From contig OY978098.1 of the NCBI GenBank assembly GCA_963854735.1, positions 2,492,001 to 2,556,000 of the forward strand: DNA of 64,000 nucleotides. The letters are read 5' to 3'. Origin of the DNA: Marvania coccoides (taxonomy: Eukaryota > Chlorophyta > Trebouxiophyceae > Chlorellales > Chlorellaceae). Each line of letters begins with the position of its first letter. Within the stretch, counting starts at the first letter, position 1. Below are positions 45,544 to 55,827 of the stretch, piece after piece. A program made the translations under genes and the position numbers. Under the pieces are notes generated by a model. It searched no databases, was not told where the DNA came from, and was given only the letters and a program-made list of their open reading frames with translations.

Positions 45544-48500
45544 TCATCCATGCAGCTGCCCTCCATTTCTCATCGTTCTTTCTCCACATTCATTCCATGT
45601 TTCGGCACACTCATGCACAAGCTTCGCCAGCTCGTCATGGGTATGCCACACCCTTACCTGGGCCTCCACCTTTCTTCCATTTTCTTCCTTTCCTGTTACC
45701 AGCTCCGCCAACGGGTGCCCCCCCCGAGCCAGCAGCACGTCGTCCGGCCCCAGGCACAGCGCAGGGCACAGGTCATTGGCCCCATCTCCCACGTATACCA
45801 CCTTTTTGGGCGCAGCGGAGGAGGCAAGCAGCGAATCGAGCTCCCGCCCTTTGCACAAATTCGAAGGGCACAGCGGGCAGCCGTGGTGGCCCAACGCAGC
45901 GTGGTCGTGCTTAGGGCCCACTACAAGGCGGTACTGAGGGGTGGGAGGGCGCTTGTTGGCTGCTGAGGAGCGGCCAAACAGCCAAGATGCTGCGTTGACA
46001 CCAACAGTGGAAGATGCGTCTTCCAGGCGTGTGAAGGCGGCTGGGTTGGTGATGACTTCGGTGACATAGGCCTGGAGCTTGGCTGCGGTCAGGATGTGCG
46101 AGATGAAGAGCGAGTTGGCGTCGGAGAGGATGCGAACGTCAACGCCACGACGGGCGGCAGCAGCCAGCATGTTCTTGGTGCCCTGGGGGACCTCGTCGGC
46201 CATGCCGCGCAACGAGGTTACGATGCGGTCGCGGGAGACCCCGCGTCGGTGCATTTCCGCCAGCACTGTGTTTGTGACGGGAATGAAATTTGCAGGGGTC
46301 TCAACGGTGGACAGCAGCGAAGCTGCAATGAAAGAAGAAGCAAATGGGGTGAAGGAAAGAATTTGTGAAAATCGAAAATAAGAGCTGAATGAAAAAGAAA
46401 GAAACGGGTGGACGAAAACCCGAAGAATTTAACTCACTCAGTTCAGGCGCCAGCTCGTCGCACAGCCGCTCTGCGCAGTCCCAATCGGTCAGCGTCTTGT
46501 CAAAGTCACACACCAGCAGCACCTGGGAGGTGGGCGCAGCGGCCAGCACCGCGGCAGCAGGAGCGTTGTGCAACGCCGCCAACGCAACCGGGGCACGCTG
46601 CTGCTGTTGCTGCTGCTGCTGCGCCGCAGCAGCGGATTGCCTGCGCGCCAGGCTGGGTGCGGACGGCGCGCGCGCCATAACGCTAGCAGGTCGAGGGATC
46701 GTCCCCGGCTCAGGGCGCAGCCCCTGTGCTGCAAACCACCGCCGCATGTTGAAGCGCCTCGCCAGCGCCCTGGAAACGTCGCCCTCGTTGGCCAGAGACT
46801 CCAGCAGCGGGGCCACCGCCTCGGTCAACAGCCGGTCGTCCACGTCGCCCTTGAACGGCAGCACAGGCACACCGTGGTCAGGTTGACGGAAGAAGGCCAG
46901 CGGTGTGTCATCAACCAACACGCAACGACCCAAATCGCGGCCCAGCCGGGAAAGATCCTTCAGGCATGGATACACCTCGGCCTGGACGGTGGCAGGGCGG
47001 TACAACCGGTGCACGATGGGACCGTACCGAGCTTCGATGGCGTCAAAGATCGGCGAGGCGTAGTCTTCCAGCCCGGCTGTGAACACCACCACCTCGGCGA
47101 ATACGGACAGGCGGTGCAGAAACTCGCCCAGCCCCGGGCGCTCCACTACAAACACGCCCTGCGGGTTCAGGCGCCCGCCGCGGCCGACAACATAAGAGAC
47201 CATGGACGGGGGCAGAGAAGGGGCGCGCTTGGGGGTGAACGTGGTCACCAGGGTGCCGTCCAGGTCCAGGCACACGGTGAGGCGGCCGGCGTGCTCAGGG
47301 CGCTGCGGCGGGAGCAGCGGCCTCTCCGCCATGGAGAACGGCGAAGACTGCTGCTGGTGGTGCAGGTGCGATGGCCTGGGGGGACGCTGCGCCGGCCACT
47401 GCTGCGCTGCTGCCACAGCAGCGGCTTTGGGAGAAGCCCCTTCCGTCGCCGCGGTTTCTTGCGCTTCAACAGCGGCCTGCAGCGGTGGTGTGTCACTGTC
47501 GGTGGAGACCTCCGCCAGCAGAGGGCCAGAGGCGCGGAAAGGGATGGACTGCGCGCGCGCTTTCACCGCAACATGCACCGCATCTTCTTCCTCTACAGCT
47601 TCCTCCGCATCCGCCATCACTTCATCCTCCTCAGCGGTTGCCGTCGGCGTCGACACTTTCAGCTTGAGCCGCAGAGCGCTAGCGCGCTGCGCCTCCAGCC
47701 GCTGCACAAACGCCCCCAGGTGGGGGTCTACCTGCAGCCGGTCCAGGTCCAGCAGCTGGTCCTTGCGGCAGCACGGGCAGCCAAAGGTGGCCACGGTGGC
47801 GCCGTCATCATCGTCAGAAGCCTCAGTCTCCCACACCGCGGGGCGAACAACAGACGAAGGGGAGGCAGGCACGTCGACAGCAGAGGTCATCGCCGCCGCC
47901 TTGAGGTCGCCGCCGTCAGCTTTCAAGTTGTTTGCGTCATGCTGCGCGTGCTGGGCGTTTTGCACAGTGGAGGCGTGCGCCACGAGGCAACCCCAGCAGA
48001 ACCGATGCGCGCAAGAAAGGACCACAGGGGAGCGCAGCAAGTTGAGGCAGATGGGGCAGGTAAAGTCCTCGGCGACTTGGTCTCCAGCGGGTCCTCCTGG
48101 GGTGGTGGCGGCGGCCTCGCTGGCTGCGATTTCGGCGCGCGTGGCCAGGGTTGCCAGGCGCAGAGAGGTGAAGAAGTGTTCCCCCGCTAGGATGTTGACC
48201 GCCCGAAGGGAGGGCGTGGCCTGGCCGCATGCCAATCGAAGGTGGCGGTTGCGTTTCTTCGTGATCTTCACCACGGCGATGTAGTTGAGCACGGCTGCGA
48301 ATGATAAATAAAGGGGGGGAAGGGGAGTTTTTATTTTAGAGGGGTCAAACGAAGGGTAAAGAGCACGTATGGCTTGAGGTACCGATGTCGTTGAAAGTAA
48401 GGCAGAAAGAAAGAAAACAAACAAAAAAGAAACAAAAAAAACGCAAGAGTGTTGCGCAGATGACAAATGTCTGTGGCAGTACTGATTTCTCACCATACTT

Positions 48501-48910
48501 GCGCAGGTCCTGCACCTCGGACCGCAGCTCAGACAGCTGGGCAGGCTTGCCGGCTTGCAGCGCCGCTTCGAGCGCATGCTCAAGGTCTCTCTCGCGGCCA
48601 GAGTAGAAGCATCCCACCTTGGCCAGCTCCTGACGGAGGGTGCGCTCAAAGGCGGCGCCGGTGGGGTCTGCATCAGGGCGCAAAAGGATGAAACTTGAGG
48701 CGCAAATTGGGGGAGGTATCAGCGGAATCCCGGGAAAGCATCTGGTAAAGGTTGGGCTTGAGATTAGCCCCCAACTTCGAGGGGAGATGAACGTGTCTTA
48801 CCTGCTGCGTCGACGTCCTCCTTGATGGCCCGTTTGAGTTCTTTGTAGTCGAGATAATGGGAGGCCCAGCGGCGCTCCGCCTCTGACTGAAGACGCTTTC
48901 CGAACTTCAT
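45544..48910 (-). CDS. SPX - RING - FCP1/SCP - PHOSPHO-type phosphatase fusion
   Basis: Exons 48910-48802, 48667-48494, 48294-46438 and 46322-45544 give 972 residues. SPX (about 1-110: MKFGKRLQSEAERRWASHYL, YKELKRAIKED, AVLNYIAVVKITKKRNRHLR) binds inositol pyrophosphates that report phosphate status. A C3HC4 RING follows (174-271: CPICLNLL, CAHRFCWGC, then CPCC after a 65-residue insert), as in NLA-type SPX-RING ligases. Residues about 430-610 are an FCP1/SCP-like HAD domain (CLDLDGTLV, VVVFTAGLEDYA, CVLVDDTP). Residues about 686-945 are a second HAD of PHOSPHO/PECP type (LLVCDFDKTLTDWDC, RILSDANSLFI, CPLCPSNLCKG, VYVGDGANDLCPAL), which dephosphorylates phosphoethanolamine or phosphocholine in known members. 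RING through DFDKT lies in one 1857-bp exon, so the fusion is not a splicing artefact. Confidence 0.92.
47935..47956 (-). repeat. 22-bp sequence shared with the NAD kinase gene
   Basis: Identical to 57681-57702 and in the same reading frame; both encode AQHAQHD. Here it lies in the RING insert. Confidence 0.75.
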
Positions 48911-49495
48911 TGGCAGCTTTTGGGACTGTCTTGGGGCAGTGTATAGTCTGAAAACGAAGACCACGAATTGAAGAGGGCGCGAGTCACGTCTCAAGAATTA
49001 CTTCCAAAGGGAACGCGGAGAGAGAGATGTGTGCGTTGTTTGGTCTCCTCAAAATGCGTGCATGGATCTCACCCTTTAATAGCCGTGCATTGTTGACGAA
49101 ATCACAGTCGTGGGGTGCGAGGCTGTGGAATCAAGGGGCGAAAAAAAGTCGAAAGTCTTGCAATCGAATATTTGTTCAAGGAGGCTGCTCAGGGGATTTG
49201 GATCTTTCGCCGCTGTTCAAGAGAAAGATAAGTGCTTCGTGGTGATTGAAATAAAATGAATGTCCGCTAGCCTCGAGCATCTCGCCGCTTTATTCTGTGA
49301 ATAAATATTTGGCGCTAAAATTTGGTCAAATCAAATCTATACGGCTATATTTTAAAATTAGCAATTACGGTGATGTAATTAACGATGTCCCTAAACGAGG
49401 AGAAAATATGGTATGACGCACTGCGCATCATTTTCTCTCAATAAAAAAATCGAATGAAATAAAAATATTTAAGCACGGAACCATCGGCGACGCGC
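48911..49495. promoter_or_regulatory. Divergent intergenic region SPX-fusion/ZC3H3
   Basis: 585 bp between opposite starts. I looked for the phosphate-starvation P1BS element (GNATATNC) and found no exact copy. Confidence 0.4.
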
Positions 49496-51550
49496 ATGCA
49501 TCGGTCCACAAAGGGATTTAGAAATAAATGGGTGCGGCCAGCGCCCTCCGAGGCTGCCACCTTCACTCAACAACCGCCGGCCGCTCCGCCACCAGGAGAG
49601 AAGCCACTGAAGCGCATCGGCAAGTTTGCGTTGGCGCGCAGTCCCGCCAACAAGCAGCCCCCAGCAGCAGCACCGCCGCCACCGCAGCCAATGAAGTCGA
49701 GCGGCACCGACAAAAGCCGCTTCCGCTACCAACGCACCTCTGAAGAAAGTAAGGCCCTTAAGGAAGAAGGAAGACCGTCAGAGCCTGTGCCTGCTGCTGT
49801 AGCGGTAGTTCCACCCGCAGCAGCAGCAAAGCCCGCACCAGTCGCGGCCAGAAACCACCAAGCAGCTCCGCCACCGCCGGGCCTGAATTCAAAGAAGAAG
49901 AGTTTGACCTGGCGCAACCCCGCCACAGCCCTTGCAGCCAAGGCACCCACCGCAGCGCCAGCAGCCCCGCAGCAGCATGCCAACCAACCCAGCGGCAGTA
50001 GCAAGCCTGCTCCTGCAGCAGCGGCGCCGCCGAGCAGCGGCAGCCCTTCGGTGCGGCCTGGCAAGCTGCGATGGAACAAGTACGTGAGAAAGAGCCTCGG
50101 CGGTGGGGACGCCCCCTTTGTTCCTACACCTGCGCCTGCTGCTGCTGCTGCTGTGAAAAAATCAAAGCGTGCCAGCAGCGATGGTGGCAAGCGGAGTGGC
50201 AGCGCTGTGCCTGCGCGGGCGCAGCGCGCCATGCGGCTGCTGCGGCTGGGTGGGAGGCTGTACTCCCTGGGGCAGCGCGACAAGTCTAAATCGTTGACGC
50301 TGCGGGCAGTGGGAACCCCAGGAGCGACAGCAGCAGCGGCTGCTGCATCCATTCCCAAGCCTCGCCCAGACTTCACTACAGCTGCTGCTAAGGCGAGAAA
50401 GCCTGCAGCCCTCCGTCTGCCTCCTTTTTCTTCCGCTGCTGGATCCTCAGCAGCGGCAGCAAAAGCAGGAATGGCTGGCGGCAAAGCGGACCGCGTGAAG
50501 TCGCGACTGAGGGGCGGGCGGGTGGTGTACTGCCCTGTGTATTGCCACACTGGGCAGTGCCCGCGCCGGGGTCGCGGCTGCCCGCTGCGCCACGATCCCA
50601 CAAAGCGTGCGGTGTGCGCGCTGTGGCTGCGGGGGAAGTGCGCGCTGGGAAAGGCATGCCCGCTGCAGCACCAGCGCAGGCCTGAGCTCATGCCCACCTG
50701 CCTTCACTTTCTGCAGGTGCCTTGAAGTAATATAAACAATTTTGAACTCCTATCGCCTCATTTTATTTGTTTATTCTCTGCACTCGTGCTCTTGTGAATT
50801 CTTACGCTGTGGCGCTATTTGTTGTACTCCGCAGGGAAACTGCACCAACCCCGTGTGCCCATACCTCCACCCTGCGCTACGCCCAGACGCCCCCCACTGT
50901 GCTGCCTTTCTTCGCGGCTACTGCGCTGCCGGGGTCAACTGCGCGTCCAAACACTTCACGCTGAAGCAGATTAAGGAGGAGAGGCGGCTGGGGAGTCGCG
51001 CTCAAAAGGGAGCCAAGCGGGGCGCATCAGAACGAAAAGCCAAGGACGAAGAGGTTGGATTTTTTTCTTTTCATATGCCCAGTACACTCCGAGGATAATT
51101 AAGCTCGTCCCTTTTTTTTTTTTTCATATTTTTTTTTGAATTAAAAAACTGAAAATGATGGTGGACTACAGTTGAGGACGTTTTTCCTTTTTTCGCAAAC
51201 GGTTGCCAAAGCTGATTAATCCTGCAGCGGTGTTTCCATTACTGTTTTCATATGCATTACTTTGCCCCTTCCCTCCCTTTCTTTTGCAGGCGCCCAGACC
51301 ACGGAAGAAGCGGCGGCGATACTTCGACCAAGCGGAAGGGGAAGAGGGAGAGGAGGGAGGAGAAGAGAGCGGTGAGTCCATGGACAGCAGCGAATCTGAA
51401 AGTGATGATGATGAGGAGGAGGAAGGTGAGTACATAGCGGAGGAAGGGGGTGGAAGCGGCAGCAGCAGTGAAGAAAAGGAAGAGGAATCTTTTGAAGGTG
51501 CCAAGCGCAGGAGACCGTCGCTGCTTCAGGATTTTATAGAAATCGAGTAA
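49496..51550 (+). CDS. ZC3H3-type CCCH zinc-finger protein
   Basis: Exons 49496-50716, 50835-51053 and 51290-51550 give 566 residues. Five tandem CCCH fingers run from about residue 340 to 465: YCPVYCHTGQCPRRGRGCPL, AVCALWLRGKCALGKACPL, PTCLHFLQ joined to GNCTNPVCPYLHP across the intron, HCAAFLRGYCAAGVNCASKH. This array matches ZC3H3, a nuclear factor for poly(A) mRNA export and 3' end processing. The first 330 residues are Ala/Pro-rich, with basic repeats such as KLRWNKYVRKSL and SRFRYQRTS that also occur in ZC3H3. The C-terminus is strongly acidic (Glu/Asp/Ser runs). Donor GTTGGA of intron 2 is weak but frame-consistent. Confidence 0.9.
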
Positions 51551-54500
51551 TGTTTTTCTTTTCTGTATTTGGTTTATCTGTATTCTTCGTGTGTATGATT
51601 TTGGATCACGTAAGTTTTGCCTCCCCTGTAAAAAGAAGGAATCGTTGAGCCAAAAAGTGCCGCTCACTTCTTTGCTTATTTCTGGAGAAATAAGACAAAG
51701 CAGCAAGACAGAGAACGCCAAATCGTCCATCAGAATCCTGACACAGGTTGTGGTTATCTTCCTGGCCCGTGGGCGTTTCAGAAGACCGTCGTAAAGTTTT
51801 CCTCATTCGGAACAGAAATGGCGTCTCACAGCTCAGAAAGGGATCAGTCAATGGGACAAACAATAATCAAAACTAAGTTTTACATTGAGCAATGCTGTCA
51901 GAGGTATACTATTAAATCAAATGAAATCAAATTCATGCAATGAAAAAAAATGAGAAATTATGTACCAAGCGCAGGTGAGATTTTCTTTAAAAAAATTGCC
52001 AATGTGCAGGGTCAGGCAGTCTCGTCAGTAGGGAGCATTGCCGGAGACGGATGATGGGGGGGAGGCGAGACCTGCAAAGAGAAGAATGGGACCCCTCAGA
52101 CATCCAAGGAAGAATAAGCCGCATCAGCTCTCAAGCCCTGCGAAAGGCGAAAGCTCTAGAACGGGCACTGCGAATGTTTTTGAGAAACGCCCTAATCGGA
52201 AATTTCTATCACTGGGGCCAAGCACACTCAGAACATGGAAGAACACAGAAGAAGAAAAAGAAACAAAAAAGATATGGAAAAAAACAAGCGCTGGGCCTGG
52301 AGGGGCCTCAGACAGCAGCAGTGCTGCACCGTGAGCGTCATGCCGGCCCGTGCCGGCCACCAGCAGCCCAGGTGCGGTGAGGGAGGGGCGGCGACCAAAG
52401 TACACCGCCTCCCTGCGCAAGGGGGCATCCCGGCGAGTGGGCAGCCAAAGCACAGTGCAGAAGGACGACAAAAGAGCCGACGCATACCGCAAGGCGCTGC
52501 CACCGAGCAGGTGGCCTGGGCCAGTGGCGCCGCTGGGTAGGTTCGTCCTGCAGAGCAGGCGCCCAGCTGCACGCCACGGCAAAAAATACGCAATGGTGGC
52601 TATTTGCATCACTAGCCACCTCAACAGGCCCGAATACAGTAATAATAACGTGGAGCTGTAGAAGGAACGAAGGACTTGCGAGGAAAGGCGGTGTTCATGA
52701 AAACGGAAACATCTAAATTTATTTATATACATCGACTCTGTGCGCTCAGTGGAAAGAGAAGTCGTTTTTGTGGTTGTTATAATCATGGCCGCAGCCATCA
52801 GAAACAGCCTCAACGTTTTCGTCACCGCGCACAGGAAGAAACAAAAGAACTAAATGGACCAAAGAGGTCGGGAAAAACAACTAAGCTCTAAAATGTGGTC
52901 CATAGGTAGTCCAACCCTCAACGGTTTCTCACCTCAGCAATATATATGAGCATTGCATAGCTCGCATGATGGGGTGGGTCATCATTCATTCATTCTTGCG
53001 GGGGGGGGGTCAAAGCACCTGTGTACAACAGAAATTAAAGGTAAGAATGAGCTTACGGGTAAGGGAGTTGTGGTTTTTGAGTGGGATGTGGGGGCGCTTA
53101 TACATGCCAACTCCTTGAAGGTGAGAAGCCGGCACTAGTATACAAACGCATCCCGGCATTGTTGCTATCGAGTAGTATGAGCCTGTGACATGAAGAGTCT
53201 CACGCTCGACCGTCGGATAGCTTAATATTGAGAGAAAAAAGGAAAAAGCGAAACTTATTTTTCTTACCGTGCTGGGCATGCTGCCACCGCGCAGGCGTTC
53301 TCTAGAGAGGGAGGCCTGGTGTGTGGGAAGGGCAGCTGGGCTTGGAGCAGCTTTCATCAGTATCTGCAGCGAAAAGCAGCAGCAGCAGTAATGAGGAAAC
53401 GCTCAAAGGTCTAAACTCGCGAGAAATAGCCAACACTCGGTATTTTAACAATCGGTATTGAGTATTTGGAAATTTTATTTATTGGTTCGAGATGTCCAGG
53501 AACGTCGTCCTACTGGGGCACAAAAAGCCGGCAAGATAGCGAGCTCCCGGGTCAACAGCCGCCGGTGCCTTGATCATAACACCAAGACGGCCTCGTCGGT
53601 TTGGCTTCTGGGAACGGGACACTCGAGGATTGATTAACCTCGGCGGCCAACTTAATAGAAGCCTTATTACGCAACAAGAGGTAACAACCAAAGGGTAGAT
53701 GCAAACATGGGACTTTGGGGTTATTTGGGAAGGGCGAGTTTGTGTGCTCAGACAGCCAAGAGAAATTGTAGTCGTCAATGGGCTCTTGAAGAGAGAGCCT
53801 CGGAAACTCTAGTCTGTTAACTCTAGTCATCATAGCATCGCCCGAACATGAGAGAGGGGGTGGGGGGTGGGGGGTGGAACTACGTACCATGGTTTTTTAC
53901 TTGCTGTGAGCCACGGAGGCCTGCAGAGGGGACAAAAGAGGACAGCCGTCAGCGGGAAAGTTTCAGAGGAAAGAAGAAAAAGCGTGTGAGATTTGGAAAT
54001 GGAGTGCACATGAGTCAGGGTACTTTTCTCGGCATGAGCTGTGGCTCAATCCATAACACGGACCAAAGTGTCTGTTCATCGTTCCCAAGTGCACAAAAGA
54101 TGATCAAAACAACAAGTTGGGCAAGCAAAACAAGGTCGTTCAGGAAATAAACGTGTTAGGAACCATAATTATCGTCAAAGAATTCAGTGTGAGCTGGAAA
54201 GGTGTTCTTCACTACGACCTTGCTTGCATGCATCAATCAAAAAACAACATCGGGGGTCAGAGGCCGAATGGCCGAGTCAATCGTCACTGCATGATGCCCT
54301 TTGGCTTTGGGCGCTAGGACTGGGGCGACATAACAACTCATCAATCCCCGTCGATGAAACAAAAAACAAGATGAAAAATGCATGCATTCATGTTGCGCAC
54401 CTGCGATGGCGGTCTACCTATATCATATTTGGTCACAGTTTGCATATAAAAACAAATTAAATATTTGAAATTAAGGAAGTGGCCGCATTTTTTGCTTTTC

Positions 54501-55087
54501 TGCCCCTTCTCTCCCCCCTTTTCATGGCCTGGGTCTTCTTTTGTTGCTTTTTCCGCTCCGGGAGGAAGTTTTGTTTTATTTTCAGTTAAGCAGGCATTAC
54601 AACCAAGACCAAGACCAAGGATAGCTGCTTGCTAGGCAGCGGCGACATGAAAGGACCCCGCCACGAACAGCCGAGTAAGGTAGCAGCGTGGCCGTCACCG
54701 CCGCCTGTTGAGAAAGCAAGCAATATAAACCTATTTTTCTGAAACGGATATCGCATATGCCACAACGCTTGAATACCATTTACGTGAAAGAGAGCGGGTT
54801 GGCACGAGGACTGCAAATTCAGCTCATGCTCCGTTCAAAATTTCCAATAGCAGCCTGCGGCTATGCGTTGGCGAGTAAGGGAGGAGCACTTCTTGACTGC
54901 AATGACAATGCTTTGAATGAACAGCACGGTGCAAATTCAAAGCAACCTCTCTTGAACTCAATTTCTCGTTGGTCAAACCAAAAAGAGAGTGTTTGACCAT
55001 AGATTTCGAGCTATATTTTGAAAACGCGGGAAGCTTGTAGCTTAAAAATAATACATACGTATACTGCATTGTTCAATAGATATATAA
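51551..55087. other. 3.5 kb gap with weak coding signal
   Basis: No gene could be assigned with confidence. It holds an interrupted open frame at 52032-52661 (listed separately). On the minus strand there is an ATG-started frame at 53552-53890 and a possible short exon at 53273-53357 ending in a GTAAGA donor. None shows a family motif. No tRNA or known small RNA was recognised. Confidence 0.45.
52032..52661 (+). CDS. Possible basic protein fragment, frame interrupted by one TGA
   Basis: One plus-strand frame is open for 210 codons apart from a TGA at 52332-52334. It contains basic, coding-like stretches (ARPAKRRMGPLRHPRKNKPH; RRPKYTASLRKGASRRVGS; RWPGPVAPLGRFVLQSRR). An acceptor-like TAG precedes 52032, and no in-frame ATG with good context is visible, so upstream exons would be needed. 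The TGA would be removed by a 36-nt GT-AG interval (52330-52365), but every confident intron here is at least about 60 bp. It may be a pseudogene, a gene with an unusual small intron, or non-coding. No family recognised. Confidence 0.3.
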
Positions 55088-55591
55088 ATGCAGAGAGAGG
55101 AGGCTCTGGGGCGACTAAACATTGAGGATGATGGAGGCCTCACTGCTGGTCAGCTGCGCAAGCACTACCTCAAGGCCGCGCTGCAAGCCCACCCCGACAA
55201 ACACCCCGGCGACGAGACCGCGACGGAGCGCTTCGCGGCGCTGCAGGAGGCGCACGCTTTTCTACTGCAGCGTATTTTGGACGCCAGCCAGCTGCAGCAG
55301 GAGAGGGCGCGCTCGGACGAGACGCTGCAGCTTTTCCAGCGGGCAATGCGGGGGGAAGATGTGGAGGCGGAGCTGCAGGCGGCGGGAGTGTACCGCCCTT
55401 CGGCAATGTTCGGCGTTGATCTCAATGTGGCATTTGATAGGAGAAGGCCTCAACTAGGCAGCTGTGGCGAGACACCCGAGGATATAAATCAAACGTTTGC
55501 GGAGGCTTTTAGAGAAGATGGGCTGGACGGGGAGGGCAATCCGTTGGAGGGCTGGGCACGACCACCGACGGTGAATGAGGAAGACTTGTAA
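55088..55591 (+). CDS. Small J-domain protein
   Basis: Single exon of 167 residues. The J domain occupies the first half: LTAGQLRKHYLKAALQAHPD, then KHPGDETATERFAALQEAH, with the HPD loop intact (QAHPDKHPGD). The second half is acidic, with a possible helix (LQLFQRAMRGEDVEAELQAA), and ends EEDL. There is no other Hsp40 module and no signal peptide, so a cytosolic or nuclear co-chaperone is likely. TATATAAA lies directly before the ATG; a TATA box so close would be incompatible with this start, so an unseen upstream exon or leader remains possible. Confidence 0.8.
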   Translation: MQREEALGRLNIEDDGGLTAGQLRKHYLKAALQAHPDKHPGDETATERFAALQEAHAFLLQRILDASQLQQERARSDETLQLFQRAMRGEDVEAELQAAGVYRPSAMFGVDLNVAFDRRRPQLGSCGETPEDINQTFAEAFREDGLDGEGNPLEGWARPPTVNEEDL

Positions 55592-55827
55592 CACACAAAT
55601 ATTGACAAAGCAGCCACAGGAGAGAATGAGATTGAATGAAAATGTGAAGCATGCCGCACGCTGATGTATGTGGGGGGGGGAATAATTCATTTATTACAGC
55701 GCACCAACCAGCATTAACAAAAATCGGTCGTCAGGAAGCTAGAAAAATGAATCAAATATGCATTCAAATCGTCGGCTTCTGCCCCCTCTTTTCACTCTTT
55801 TCCTCTGCATTCTCCTCCCTCAATTGT
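55592..55827. other. Convergent spacer
   Basis: 3' flanks of the J-protein and NAD kinase genes; nothing recognised. Confidence 0.45.

Noticed and set aside
46568..48190. 540-codon plus-strand open frame opposite the SPX fusion
   Set aside because: Antisense shadow of the RING-HAD exon; no family motif, and the minus strand has clear domains.
48911..49495. P1BS phosphate-response element upstream of the SPX fusion
   Set aside because: Nearest match GAATATTT lacks the final C of GNATATNC.
53273..53890. Multi-exon minus-strand gene in the gap
   Set aside because: Single exons look plausible (53273-53357, 53552-53890) but do not join into a convincing protein, and no family is recognisable.
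54250..54300. tRNA-like start GGCCGAATGGCCGAGTC
   Set aside because: No cloverleaf, anticodon arm or T-loop (GGTTCGA) could be found downstream.
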